Shown here one piece after another: positions 25,477 to 34,130 of a stretch of 64,000 nt of DNA. Each line of letters opens with the position of its first letter. Positions within the stretch are counted from its first letter, which is position 1. The notes beneath the pieces are model-generated. The model worked only from the letters and a program-made list of their open reading frames with translations, was not told the DNA's origin and made no database searches. The stretch is from Caldilineaceae bacterium. Its GTDB lineage: Bacteria > Chloroflexota > Anaerolineae > Caldilineales > Caldilineaceae. The position numbers and the translations under genes are program-made. Location of the stretch: NCBI GenBank assembly GCA_020846635.1, contig JADLDO010000041.1, forward strand, positions 186,001-250,000, read 5' to 3'.

Positions 25477-25735
25477 GGGTAGTGCCAATCTTTGACAGGT
25501 TGGGGCAGCCGGCAAAATGGTCAGACCATAGGACTCAAGTACACTACCATAGTCTCTAACCAGCAGCAATTTCTAAAGCGGCTGCACCCGGTTCCCATTT
25601 CTCGACCTAGCCGCACAGCGATCAAGACAGCATAGCGGAAGGTTTTTCTATGAGCTTGTCGTGGGTACGTGCGGCGCAATCTAGTATAGGCTCAATGGGC
25701 CGCAAATGCAATGGAGCAGAAAATCAAATTGAAAG

Positions 25736-27229
25736 CTATCCCATGTTCCCCCAGGCACAATGTCTTTCCAGGGCTGTGTCTGCGCGCCGGTACGCATCTG
25801 TGGTGAGGCCATAATACCAAGTCAGGAACTTGGCCGCCTGGATCAAGAAATTCCAGTGGTCGGGATGGCTCCCCTGCTGAAATGTCGCGCGGCGAAACTC
25901 GATCACCATCGAATTGAGATGCTTGATATTGTGCATCAGCGTTCCATGATCGGTGCAGGCGAACTCCGTCAGCAGCGTGATCAGCGTCTCGCTGTCGCCC
26001 CCGTGGTTTGCATAGGCGCGCACAGCCGCCGTCACCCGGCGGCAGTCATGGCAGGGCACAACTTCGCGCAAATAGTCAAGCAGATCGGTGGCGCAGTACC
26101 CTTGCAGCGCGGCTACATCATCTGCATAGGGGTAGGCGGAAGCCGGGGCGAAGGGGCTGTGGTTAAAATCAGCGTCAATAATCATAGGCCCACGCTCCAG
26201 TTGGCTCCCGGCCTGGAGTGCAGCCAGAACCTGGGTACGTGGCGACATATAGGCCAGTGCCGTTGCCATCGTGCGTAGACAATTGCCCATGTGGATGGGC
26301 GCAACCTCACGGCTGATGGCATCAAAATCTGCATGTGGCACCGGCTCTACCATCAAATACATATCACACGCCGCCTGTGCCGCAGCAGCGACAATCGTGG
26401 CAGGTGAGCAAGCTTCACGCGCCAGGGCATGTGCCACCAGATGCGGGCGCGCAGATGGCTCTGCACTCAGGAGACGCGTGCGCAGTGCCAGTACCCGATC
26501 CGCCTGAAAATCGCGCACAGGCGCACCCCCTTGCAGCCCGAATTCCTGCGCCAAAATCACGCTGCGGTCATAGGCGCTGAAGTCACGGGGGAAACTGGCG
26601 CTGTAGCGAACGGCCCAGCGCATCAGTTCAAAACCCCGCGCCCATCCCACCAAATCAATCATCCCCAACAACAGCGTCGGCGAGATGAGGGTGTGGTCAT
26701 CTGTGACCATCCCCTCCAACCCAATATCCAACACCAGATCGGCGATCTCCTGTGGCGTAAGATGCTCATTCAGCCCCACCAGCCGGTGATCCGCACGCGA
26801 AGCCTCGCCCATGCGCACATCGCGACGCAGCCACTCAATGCTCTCTGCCGGCGTTGGCTCATGGATGGGCCAAAAGAGCAGCAGTTCATAGGGTGCAAAG
26901 CTGGGATCGTGAAGATCCGCCACTGTCTGGTGCAGCGACTGCATCAGCAGCAGGTAACGAATGCGGCGCGGTTGGCCTTGTGCGAGGCGGCGCGCATCTT
27001 CACAGCCCACCATCGAGTGGGCGACAAAGCCCATCAGATTATGGGCCTGGTTATTGACATAGTGGCTGGCGGTCAGCACGCTCGCCGCCCAAAGGTCATC
27101 CTCGGCAACGCCCGCTGCGAGTTTGTCCGCGGCCTCGTCCATGACGCGCGCCGTGGTCGTCGTATGCAGCCAGCCAATCAATTCATCCACCACCGCTGCG
27201 TGCGCCTGCATCTCGCTCTGAAGAAGCAT
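25736..27229 (-). CDS. Unrecognised alpha-helical protein of about 497 residues
   Basis: I do not recognise this gene with certainty. The product is soluble, without signal peptide or membrane segment, and appears almost all helical. Landmarks include HYVNNQAHNLMGFVAHSM near the N-terminus, HLVAHALAREACSP in the middle, and paired His motifs (APIHMGNCLR, TLMHNIKHLNSM). Parts resemble the helical C-terminal region that accompanies some bacterial Rieske-domain proteins, and the repeated His positions could bind metal, but that is inference. The start is ATG at 27229, preceded by GGAGGAGG at good spacing; an upstream ATG at 27250 lacks such a site. It lies after the sulfatase operon promoter region, with an antitoxin-like gene upstream. 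Confidence 0.7.
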   Translation of the reverse strand: MLLQSEMQAHAAVVDELIGWLHTTTTARVMDEAADKLAAGVAEDDLWAASVLTASHYVNNQAHNLMGFVAHSMVGCEDARRLAQGQPRRIRYLLLMQSLHQTVADLHDPSFAPYELLLFWPIHEPTPAESIEWLRRDVRMGEASRADHRLVGLNEHLTPQEIADLVLDIGLEGMVTDDHTLISPTLLLGMIDLVGWARGFELMRWAVRYSASFPRDFSAYDRSVILAQEFGLQGGAPVRDFQADRVLALRTRLLSAEPSARPHLVAHALAREACSPATIVAAAAQAACDMYLMVEPVPHADFDAISREVAPIHMGNCLRTMATALAYMSPRTQVLAALQAGSQLERGPMIIDADFNHSPFAPASAYPYADDVAALQGYCATDLLDYLREVVPCHDCRRVTAAVRAYANHGGDSETLITLLTEFACTDHGTLMHNIKHLNSMVIEFRRATFQQGSHPDHWNFLIQAAKFLTWYYGLTTDAYRRADTALERHCAWGNMG

Positions 27230-27301
27230 CCCGGTATCCTCCTCCACCATGCCTATCTACGCCAATACCGCAAGCAAAGCCTGTAACGTACCAGGAAACA
27301 A

Positions 27302-27481
27302 CTAAGCCAACAACCGCACGTCATCCTTCATGTCTCGAATCAACTTGTCCAGGTCAATTGGCTCACCATCACGCGTCACGACGATGAGCGTGTGACCCTT
27401 CGCCACTTGATCGACCAAATTTGCAAGATCGCCTGTCTCTTCAACAACAGGATCGGTACTCTTGATCTCGGAGCGATTCAT
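27302..27481 (-). CDS. Phd/YefM-like antitoxin, apparently orphan
   Basis: A 59-residue protein. The segment GDLANLVDQVAKGHTLIVVTRDGEPI matches the core of prevent-host-death antitoxins, in which a helix precedes a G-x-x-x-x-V-T-R-x-G-x-P strand pair. Such proteins bind their own operator as dimers and neutralise a cognate toxin (often PIN or Doc) through the C-terminal tail. The start is ATG at 27481, eight bases after AGGGGG; an earlier in-frame start would add an unlikely hydrophobic leader. No toxin gene is adjacent on either side: upstream is a 2-hydroxyacid dehydrogenase, downstream a helical protein. Length is shorter than typical Phd (70-80). Confidence 0.6.
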   Translation of the reverse strand: MNRSEIKSTDPVVEETGDLANLVDQVAKGHTLIVVTRDGEPIDLDKLIRDMKDDVRLLA

Positions 27482-27586
27482 ACGTTCCCCCTGTCTCAAC
27501 GCCATTACAGATGTGGTGATGATCACAAGTATATCCTGCACCACAAGCCCTGTTCAACACCTGTGAAATCGCCCGCCGCACCCTAC

Positions 27587-28603
27587 TCAGACCACCCGAT
27601 AGAGCGGCTCCTCTCCTGCCATCACCCGCTGGATATTCGTCCAATCGCCCAAGCGCCCACCGGGAAGCGTAGACGCAGCCGTGTGCGGCGTCAGCAAGAC
27701 ATTGGCGGACGGATCACGCGCCAGCGCCACCAGGGGGTTATCGGCACGCAGCGGCTCCCATTCAAAGGTGTCCAGCGCCGCACCCGCCAAATGTCCAGAC
27801 GCGACACTCTCTGCCAAAGCGTCCTCATCAATCACGCTGCCGCTGCCACAATGCACCACAAACGCACCGCGTTTCATGGCCGCAAAGGTCGCCTCGTTGA
27901 CAGAGAGATCCGTTTCGGTCATATAGGGGAGCAGGACACAGAGAAAATCACTGGCGGCGACAATCTCCTGGCGAGTGGCATAGGTGATCCCCAACTCGGC
28001 CTCTACATGCGCGGGCAGGGGTCGCCGCTTGTGATAGAGCACGCCACGCGGCGCAAAGCCGCGCAGCCGCCGCGCCAGTTCCGCGCCAATTTCACCAAAG
28101 CCCAGGATGCCGATCGTTTGTCCAAAAAGGCCACCGATGTGGGTGCGCCCGGACCAATTATAGGCAAAGACATTTTCGTCGGTACGGCGCGCGGGGCGAC
28201 CCCAATCAGCCGCAGATTGGGCGATGGCGCTGACCTCCGGCAAGTGTTTCGCCAGCGCCAGCATCTGCATAACCATATGCTCTGCCACCATCACACAGCC
28301 CAACACGGGCCACAGACAGACCATCGCACCCGCACGCTGCGCCGCGCCCAGATCAATATCATAGACCAGTGACCCCAACCGTTGAATCAGCCGCAGATTG
28401 GGCGCGGCGGCAATCAACTCGCCATCGATCTCGCCCGCGCGCTCACTGACCAAGAACTCGGCGTCGGCGATTTCACGCAGCAGCACCTTTTCTTTGGGCT
28501 GGCGCAGCATCACCACGCGCAGCCCAGCGGGGGCAGCATTCAGTGCCTCCTCCTGATGGCGAGGGCTGCGCTCGGTGAGAAACAACACCTTATGTTCACT
28601 CAT
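27587..28603 (-). CDS. D-isomer 2-hydroxyacid dehydrogenase family protein, catalytic Arg missing
   Basis: A 338-residue NAD-dependent dehydrogenase of the PGDH/formate dehydrogenase-like family. The inserted Rossmann domain has TIGILGFGEIGAELARRL (GxGxxG) and YHKRRPL after beta-2. The catalytic triad is atypical: the conserved reading N-T-A-R-G-G becomes HCGSGS, so the substrate-binding Arg is Ser; the Glu region (WEPLRADNP) and the general acid His (LLTPHTAAST) remain. It may have altered specificity or reduced activity. The next gene upstream on the same strand is an SDR at 28703, 99 bases away, separated by tandem repeats. Probably part of a sugar-acid pathway with the nearby carbohydrate operon, by proximity only. 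Confidence 0.85.
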   Translation of the reverse strand: MSEHKVLFLTERSPRHQEEALNAAPAGLRVVMLRQPKEKVLLREIADAEFLVSERAGEIDGELIAAAPNLRLIQRLGSLVYDIDLGAAQRAGAMVCLWPVLGCVMVAEHMVMQMLALAKHLPEVSAIAQSAADWGRPARRTDENVFAYNWSGRTHIGGLFGQTIGILGFGEIGAELARRLRGFAPRGVLYHKRRPLPAHVEAELGITYATRQEIVAASDFLCVLLPYMTETDLSVNEATFAAMKRGAFVVHCGSGSVIDEDALAESVASGHLAGAALDTFEWEPLRADNPLVALARDPSANVLLTPHTAASTLPGGRLGDWTNIQRVMAGEEPLYRVV

Positions 28604-28639
28604 TTTGTTTTCTCGTCATATCCGGTAGCGGAGTCTCCT

Positions 28640-28708
28640 GGTCAACATTTTTACTGGGTCAACATTTTTTGCCGGGCCAACATTTTTACTCTGCTAACCT
28701 ATTTACTG
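28640..28708. repeat. Four imperfect 17-18 bp tandem repeats
   Basis: Units at 28640-28656, 28657-28674, 28675-28691 and 28692-28708 follow the pattern GGTCAACATTTTTACTG, the last copy more diverged (TGCTAACCTATTTACTG) and overlapping the SDR stop codon. They fill the gap between the SDR and the 2-hydroxyacid dehydrogenase genes. They may be a binding array or a slippage duplication. Confidence 0.7.
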
Positions 28709-29473
28709 GACAGTCCAGCCGCCATCAATGGCAAGCGCCGCGCCCGTCATAAAGCTAGAAGCCTCACTGGCAAGAAAGACTGCCACCCCCTGAATCTCAT
28801 CCAACTCGCCCCAACGCCCCACAGGAAGTTTGGAGATAAAGTCCTGATAGGCCGCCGGATTGTCCTTGATGGGGAGATTCATCTCGGTGGCAAAAGGGCC
28901 GGGCATCACGCAGTTCACCGTAATGCCATAGGGAGCCCACTCCAACGCCAGCGCACGCGTCATCTGCAAAATCGCGCCCTTGCTGGTGGCGTAGGGGGTG
29001 CGGTTGGCAATGGCGATGATCGAAAGGGTAGACCCCATGTTGATCACACGTCCATAGCGCCGTTCCTTGAAATGACCTGCCAGGGCCTGACAGAGCAGCC
29101 ACGGCCCGGTCACGTTGATCGTCTGCACCTCCAAGAACTGCTCCAATGTCAGCTCGTCAATTGCGCCGCGGATATTAATGCCTGCGTTGTTGACCAGAAT
29201 ATCCACTTGGCCGAAATCAGCCAGCACCGCAGCAACCAACGCCTCGACTTGCTCCGGCACAGTCACATCACATTGATAGCCCTGGCATTTCTGACCCGTG
29301 GCAGCAGCAATGGCCGCTGCAACCTCGGTGGCCTCGCTGCCGTGGCGGCTGATGATGGCAACGCTGGCTCCCGCTTCGGCCAACCCTTCGGCCATCGACT
29401 TGCCCAGACCCTTCGTGCCTCCTGTGACCAGCGCGACGCGGCCATTGAGCTGCAACCGATCCAATATACTCAT
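28703..29473 (-). CDS. Short-chain dehydrogenase/reductase (classical SDR)
   Basis: A 256-residue Rossmann-fold NAD(P)H oxidoreductase. It has TGGTKGLGKSMAEG (TGxxxGxG), NNAGINIRG, and the catalytic Ser with YATSKG (YxxxK). C-terminal AIDGGWTVQ is the usual end of 3-oxoacyl-ACP reductase and gluconate 5-dehydrogenase-like SDRs. AGGAG precedes the ATG by seven bases. It is followed on the same strand by the 2-hydroxyacid dehydrogenase gene, so the two may work together on a sugar acid. The exact substrate is not evident. Confidence 0.9.
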   Translation of the reverse strand: MSILDRLQLNGRVALVTGGTKGLGKSMAEGLAEAGASVAIISRHGSEATEVAAAIAAATGQKCQGYQCDVTVPEQVEALVAAVLADFGQVDILVNNAGINIRGAIDELTLEQFLEVQTINVTGPWLLCQALAGHFKERRYGRVINMGSTLSIIAIANRTPYATSKGAILQMTRALALEWAPYGITVNCVMPGPFATEMNLPIKDNPAAYQDFISKLPVGRWGELDEIQGVAVFLASEASSFMTGAALAIDGGWTVQ

Positions 29474-29820
29474 TTTTCACTCCTCGTTGTAATGTTACTT
29501 GATACACCGTAAGATAAGTTTCTCGACCTTAACCCTGCCGGAGGCTTCGGAGCCTCCGGCAGGGTTTTCACCACAAATAGTGGTGCTGACAAAACCAAAA
29601 AGCCTACTTCACAGTGTACTTGATTGTGATCTAACTTGTGATGCAGGATAAACGGAGAACAGTTCAGCACTCATCCCCGGCAGATATTGTACCCAGGAAG
29701 CAACCAACCCGCAATGCCCCTGCCCCAGGGAAGCGCACAATAGAGTGTAAGATTCCTCCCTCCCCTAGCGCTTGCACCCAATCTAGCCACCTCGTATAAT
29801 GCCCAGACGACTCACGCGAA
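29474..29820. other. Intergenic interval between divergent genes
   Basis: About 350 bases with no supported gene. Apart from the 16-bp perfect hairpin at 29531-29566 nothing stands out; the stretch must contain the start signals for the SDR gene (minus) and the SCP2-like gene (plus). Confidence 0.5.
29531..29566 (+). repeat. Perfect 16-bp palindromic hairpin of a dispersed family
   Basis: AACCCTGCCGGAGGCT and AGCCTCCGGCAGGGTT pair perfectly around TCGG, followed on the plus strand by TTC. It resembles hairpins at 6704 and 58862 (core CCGGAAGCT...AGCTTCCGG with changed bases in compensating pairs). It sits upstream of the SDR gene rather than after a gene, so it is not an obvious terminator. 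Confidence 0.7.
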
Positions 29821-29838
29821 TTGGAGATAGCGAAAGGG

Positions 29839-30252
29839 ATGATAGGTTGGTGTATGGCCGTTTTTGCCTCGGATCAACAGCTTTATGATGTACTTCACAG
29901 CGTCTTTACGCGCCTCAATGCCGAGCCGGAGAAGCTTGCGCCCTTTACGCACAGCAACCTCGTCATTCGTATCATTTTGAGTGACCCGGCTGCCGAGATT
30001 CTGCTGGATGGCCGCCAACCGCCCATGGAGGTCTTCTATGGCCCCCGTCCTGGACAGGCCAATTTGGAGTTTTCCATGCCCGCCGATCTGCTCCACAGTA
30101 TTTGGATGGGCGAGGAGAGCACCAGTGCGGCGTTCTTCAGCGGGCGCATCAAAAGCAAGGGCAGCCTGCTGCGCGCCACGCATCTGGTTGAGCTCTTTCG
30201 CCAAGCGGAGGAAATTTATCCCGCCATCGCCAGCCAGCACCAGTTGGTCTAG
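29839..30252 (+). CDS. SCP2 sterol-carrier-like protein
   Basis: A 137-residue soluble protein. The tract FSMPADLLHSIWMGEESTSAAFFSGRIKSKGSLLRATHLVELF is typical of SCP2 domains, which form a hydrophobic pocket for lipids or acyl chains. The N-terminal part (RIILSDPAAEILLDGRQPP) supplies the early strands. Start assignment is uncertain: ATG at 29839 follows AAAGGG with almost no spacing, ATG at 29854 is better placed, and TTG at 29821 is also in frame. It lies about 290 bases upstream of dnaG but ends before the dnaG promoter, so it is not in that operon. Role unknown. Confidence 0.75.
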   Translation: MIGWCMAVFASDQQLYDVLHSVFTRLNAEPEKLAPFTHSNLVIRIILSDPAAEILLDGRQPPMEVFYGPRPGQANLEFSMPADLLHSIWMGEESTSAAFFSGRIKSKGSLLRATHLVELFRQAEEIYPAIASQHQLV

Positions 30253-30320
30253 GGGCAGCGCGCAGCGCGCTTTGCCGTGCGTTTTAGGGCGGAGCCAAGA
30301 CCAGGGTCAGTCCGTATCCT

Positions 30321-30349
30321 TTGACAGCCAGTAGAACAGACGTTATAAT
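30321..30349 (+). promoter_or_regulatory. Consensus sigma-70 promoter for dnaG-sigA
   Basis: TTGACA (30321-30326) and TATAAT (30344-30349) are separated by 17 bases, a perfect consensus match. It would start transcription about 190 bases before dnaG. Confidence 0.85.
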
Positions 30350-30544
30350 CTCCTGGTACATCAAGACACGCGCCAGGGCAGTAGGCTGGATGATGGGGTC
30401 GTTGGAAAATCCCGGCATTTAGAACCTTAACGTATTTGTGACGTACATTGTACGCACATAGTAGATGTACGGTATTGCACATGATCTTGCCCAGGATCAT
30501 ATGCGTGGCGGCATACAGGATGGTCTGAAAACGAGGCAGCGGGC

Positions 30545-32587
30545 ATGAGTGTCAGCGACGAAATCAAACAACGGATCGATCTCGTTGAATTCATCTCCCG
30601 CTATACGCAGCTTAAGAAGGCAGGCTCGACCTATAAAGGGACTTGCCCCTTTCACAGCGAGCGCACGCCCAGCTTTGTCGTCTTTCCACACACGGGCACA
30701 TGGCACTGCTTTGGCTCATGCAGCATGGGGGGCGATCTTTTCTCCTTCCTCATGAAGAAGGAGAATTTGGATTTTCGCGAGGCCCTACAAGTCCTCGCGC
30801 AGCAGGCGGGCGTTTCTTTAGATGAAGGCCCAAGCGATGGAGCACAATCGCGGCGTGCCCTTATTTATGATGCCAACGCCGCGGCGGCAGCCTATTACCA
30901 ACAGATCCTGCGCACCCATCCCGGTGCGGCTGCTGCCCGTGACTATCTTGTGCGCCGCGGCATCGATGATGCCACCGTGGATGCCTTTCAAATCGGCTTC
31001 AGTCTCGACCAGTGGAGCAGCCTGCGTGACCATCTGCTCGCCCAGAAATTTAGCGTCGATCTGCTGGTCGAAGCGGGGTTAGTCAAGTACAACGACGCGC
31101 GTGACTCTACCTACGATGCCTTTCGCGGCCGGGTGATGATCCCCATCCGTGACCGCATGGCCCGTGTGATTGGCTTTGGCGGGCGTGTCTTGGATGGCAG
31201 CCAGCCCAAATATCTCAACACCGCCGAAAGCCCGGTCTTTCACAAAAGCCATGTCATTTACGGGCTGGACATGGCCTATCAAGCCATCCGCGACGCCAAC
31301 AAGGTCGTGATCGTCGAAGGGTATATGGATGTCATCGCCGCCCACCAACATGGCTTTGCCAATGTGGTCGCGTGTATGGGTACGGCGCTGACCCCAGAAC
31401 AATTGCAGCAGTTGCAGCGTTATACCTCGAACTATGTGTTGGCGTTGGATGCAGACGCCGCCGGACAGCAAGCGACCATTCGAGGGTTGAACCAGGCGCG
31501 GCAATCGCTCACACGCATACGCAAGCCGGCCATCGTCGGCGGCGGACTGCGTATGGAAGATCGCTTGGGCGCGGCGCTCTTTATCGCCGCCATGCCCGAA
31601 GGCCGCGACCCCGATGATGTGGTGCGACAAAACCCGGAGCAGTGGCAGCAGTTCATCGACCAGGCCAAGCCGCTGGTGGATTTCTACTTCACCGCAGTCG
31701 CAGGCGGAATGGACCTGAACAGCGCCCGCGGCAAGGGGGCTGCGGTGGCGGAGTTGGCTCCGCTGATTGCCGAACTCGACGACGAGATCGAGCGTGAACA
31801 TTATATTCAACAACTGAGCCGCATGGTGCAGTTGGACGAGCGCACCATTGCCGGTCGCGTGCAAGCCACCGCACGTACGGCACATGCGCCCTTGCCGGAG
31901 CGAACCGGCGAGCGCACGAGCCGCTTTGGTATCCAAAAGCGTTCTCCTGCGTCTAAACAACAAGAGAACGCACGTTCTAATGAGCCACCCTTTGCAGCCG
32001 ATGTGTCACCCGTGGCAGCCGTTCCCGCCAAGACAACGGGGCTAGGTACTGAGGACTATTTGCTGGCGCATATGTTGCGCGAACCGGACTTATTGATCTG
32101 GCTAGTGAGGGCGGCGGACGACCGCGATCTAGCGGCGGTAGACATCCAGGATTGGCAGCATGTGGAGAATCAGGAGATCTTCCGGGCACTCAATAGATTT
32201 ATGTCGAGCGACATCCAATGGGATGTGGAGATGTTCCAGGACTCGCTGCCGGGTGCGCTGCATGGACGGCTGGCACAACTGATTGCGCTTGGCACCGAGT
32301 TGCCCTCCTCTACCAACGACGAACTGCGCGCAGACCTGCTCAAAGTCCTGGTACGCTTGCGTCTAGACCGGCTGCGCGACCGCAGCATGCAGGTAAAATT
32401 TCTGATCGATGAAGCAAGTCAAAGCGGGGATCGGGAAGACACCCGAGATTTGTACGCACTCAACAACCAAATGCTGCGTGACCTCTCTCACCTCCAGACC
32501 ACCTATCACCAGTTGAGTCGGGTTCTGGCAAGCCAGGGGCGCGCCGAGCAGGGTGTGAAAATTCGACAGGCCGCCACAGGCGGTTAA
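30545..32587 (+). CDS. dnaG: DNA primase
   Basis: A 680-residue replication primase that makes RNA primers for DNA synthesis. The N-terminal zinc-binding domain has CPFHSERTPSFVV and WHCFGSCSMGGD (Cys34, His37, Cys55, Cys59). The TOPRIM catalytic core is visible as KVVIVEGYMDVIAAHQHG near residue 255 with the acidic ALDADAAGQQA near 300. The C-terminal third would bind DnaB helicase; a stretch of low similarity with many Arg, Ala and Pro between about residues 440 and 500 links the domains and makes the protein longer than E. coli DnaG (581). GAGG precedes the ATG. It is followed after eight bases by sigA, with TAAGGAG overlapping its stop. Confidence 0.96.
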   Translation: MSVSDEIKQRIDLVEFISRYTQLKKAGSTYKGTCPFHSERTPSFVVFPHTGTWHCFGSCSMGGDLFSFLMKKENLDFREALQVLAQQAGVSLDEGPSDGAQSRRALIYDANAAAAAYYQQILRTHPGAAAARDYLVRRGIDDATVDAFQIGFSLDQWSSLRDHLLAQKFSVDLLVEAGLVKYNDARDSTYDAFRGRVMIPIRDRMARVIGFGGRVLDGSQPKYLNTAESPVFHKSHVIYGLDMAYQAIRDANKVVIVEGYMDVIAAHQHGFANVVACMGTALTPEQLQQLQRYTSNYVLALDADAAGQQATIRGLNQARQSLTRIRKPAIVGGGLRMEDRLGAALFIAAMPEGRDPDDVVRQNPEQWQQFIDQAKPLVDFYFTAVAGGMDLNSARGKGAAVAELAPLIAELDDEIEREHYIQQLSRMVQLDERTIAGRVQATARTAHAPLPERTGERTSRFGIQKRSPASKQQENARSNEPPFAADVSPVAAVPAKTTGLGTEDYLLAHMLREPDLLIWLVRAADDRDLAAVDIQDWQHVENQEIFRALNRFMSSDIQWDVEMFQDSLPGALHGRLAQLIALGTELPSSTNDELRADLLKVLVRLRLDRLRDRSMQVKFLIDEASQSGDREDTRDLYALNNQMLRDLSHLQTTYHQLSRVLASQGRAEQGVKIRQAATGG

Positions 32588-32595
32588 GGAGCAAA

Positions 32596-33891
32596 ATGGC
32601 TGGAATACGCCGAACAAGTCCAAACCGAAATACTCGACCTGAGCCACAAAGCCCAATTCCCCGAAACCGGCCCGGCAGCGAGAGCGAACTTGATGAATAC
32701 ATCCACCTGGGCGAAGCGCCCACGGAAGAGGATGACGATCTCTTTGAAGATTTAGCGGTCGAAGAAGAGGCCGAAGAAGAAGAGGAAAGTACTCCCATCC
32801 CGCGTATCGAGCGCGATACCAAGATGGAAGAGGAGATCGAGCAGGAGAAGTACGTCCCGCTCGAAAAACTGATCGAGGACGTTCCTGATCTCGGCCAAAG
32901 TCTTGACCCTGTGCGTATGTATCTGCGCGACATTGGACGCCACCCCTTGCTGACCGGCGAGGAAGAATTGGCGCTGGCGCGCCAGATTCACGATGGCATT
33001 GTGGCGCAAGAACGGCTGCGGACGGAAGAATTCGAAGACCTTGACCTCAAGGACGAACTCGAACTGGCTGTTCAGCGTGGCAAAGCCGCGCATGACAAGC
33101 TGGCGCGCTCCAACTTGCGCCTGGTCGTCAGCGTCGCCAAACGCTACATTGGCCGCGGCCTCAACTTCTTGGATCTCATCCAGGAAGGCAACCTGGGGCT
33201 GCTGCGCGCGGTGGACAAATTTGACCATACGCTCGGCTTCAAATTTAGCACCTATGCCACCTGGTGGATTCGCCAGGCGATCAGCCGCGCCATTGCTGAC
33301 CAGGCGCGCACCATCCGCATCCCCGTTCACATGGTGGAGACGATCAACCGCCAGGCGCGCATCAAGCGCCGGCTCCAACAAGAACTGGGCCGCGAACCGC
33401 TCTTTGAGGAGATCGCGCTGGAGATGGAATTTGTGGAACCGGACGATGTGGATGCCGTTCGCGACCATCTGACCACGGGCAAACGCCTGGACATCGACAC
33501 CGCGCGCCGCCTGGAGCGAGCCTCCGCGCGCGTGCGCCGCATCCAACGGCTGAGCCAGGAGCCGCTCAGCCTCAACACCCCGGTGGGCAACGAGGAAAAC
33601 AGCTACCTGGGTGACTTCATTGAGGATGACAGTGTGCCGGGGCCGGTCGATAGCGCCAGCCGCCGCCTGCTCAAAGAGCATATGACCGAAATCCTCGAAG
33701 GGCTCAACGAGCGCGAGCGCAAGGTACTGATCATGCGTTTTGGCCTGGAAGATGGGGTCACACGCACGCTGGAAGATGTAGGCAAGGAATTCGAAGTGAC
33801 ACGCGAGCGCGTGCGCCAGATCGAAGCCAAAGCCCTGCGCAAACTGCGCCACCCGCAGCGCAGCCGCAAGCTACGTGACTACTTAGGATAG
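32596..33891 (+). CDS. sigA: Primary sigma factor RpoD/SigA
   Basis: A 431-residue housekeeping sigma-70 factor. After a very acidic N-terminal region with no clear region 1.1, region 1.2 starts at DPVRMYLRDIGRHPLLT; region 2 follows with NLRLVVSVAKRYIGRG, LDLIQEGNLGLLRAVDKF and the -10 recognition tract TYATWWIRQAISRAI; region 3 and region 4 (LRKLRHPQRSRKLRDYL) complete it, with the helix-turn-helix TLEDVGKEFEVTRERVRQIEAKA. The gene is co-transcribed with dnaG from a consensus promoter. No rpsU is present, so this is the shortened dnaG-rpoD form of the macromolecular synthesis operon. Confidence 0.96.
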   Translation: MAGIRRTSPNRNTRPEPQSPIPRNRPGSESELDEYIHLGEAPTEEDDDLFEDLAVEEEAEEEEESTPIPRIERDTKMEEEIEQEKYVPLEKLIEDVPDLGQSLDPVRMYLRDIGRHPLLTGEEELALARQIHDGIVAQERLRTEEFEDLDLKDELELAVQRGKAAHDKLARSNLRLVVSVAKRYIGRGLNFLDLIQEGNLGLLRAVDKFDHTLGFKFSTYATWWIRQAISRAIADQARTIRIPVHMVETINRQARIKRRLQQELGREPLFEEIALEMEFVEPDDVDAVRDHLTTGKRLDIDTARRLERASARVRRIQRLSQEPLSLNTPVGNEENSYLGDFIEDDSVPGPVDSASRRLLKEHMTEILEGLNERERKVLIMRFGLEDGVTRTLEDVGKEFEVTRERVRQIEAKALRKLRHPQRSRKLRDYLG

Positions 33892-33953
33892 CATGTAGGG
33901 TAGCAGGTCGGGTAGGGACTAAGAACATAGAGTCGTTCAAATGCCCGTAAAAT

Positions 33954-33982
33954 TTGACAGCCCCCGGTCAAATTCGTATACT
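33954..33982 (+). promoter_or_regulatory. Promoter of tRNA-Asn
   Basis: TTGACA (33954-33959), 17 bases, then TATACT (33977-33982): near-perfect consensus, 28 bases before the tRNA. Confidence 0.85.
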
Positions 33983-34010
33983 ACACCCGTCACGTTAAGC
34001 GGCTCGCCGA

Positions 34011-34086
34011 TCCTCGGTAGCTCAATTGGCAGAGCATCCGGCTGTTAACCGGAATGTTGTTGGTTCGAGTCCATCCCGAGGAGCCA
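34011..34086 (+). tRNA. tRNA-Asn (GTT)
   Basis: A 76-base tRNA with encoded CCA. The acceptor stem pairs TCCTCGG with CCGAGGA; the D-loop contains AGCTCAATTGGCAGAGC; the anticodon loop reads CTGTTAA with anticodon GTT (Asn); the T-loop is GGTTCGAGTCC. Discriminator base is G. It stands alone between sigA and the defence-like operon, with its own promoter and terminator. Confidence 0.97.
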
Positions 34087-34094
34087 TCGCCAAG

Positions 34095-34128
34095 AAAGCC
34101 CGTTGCAATCTAGATTGCAACGGGCTTT
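34095..34128 (+). terminator. Intrinsic terminator of tRNA-Asn
   Basis: AAAGCCCGTTGCAAT and ATTGCAACGGGCTTT form a perfect 15-bp stem around CTAG, continuing as TGTT. Confidence 0.9.
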
Positions 34129-34130
34129 TG

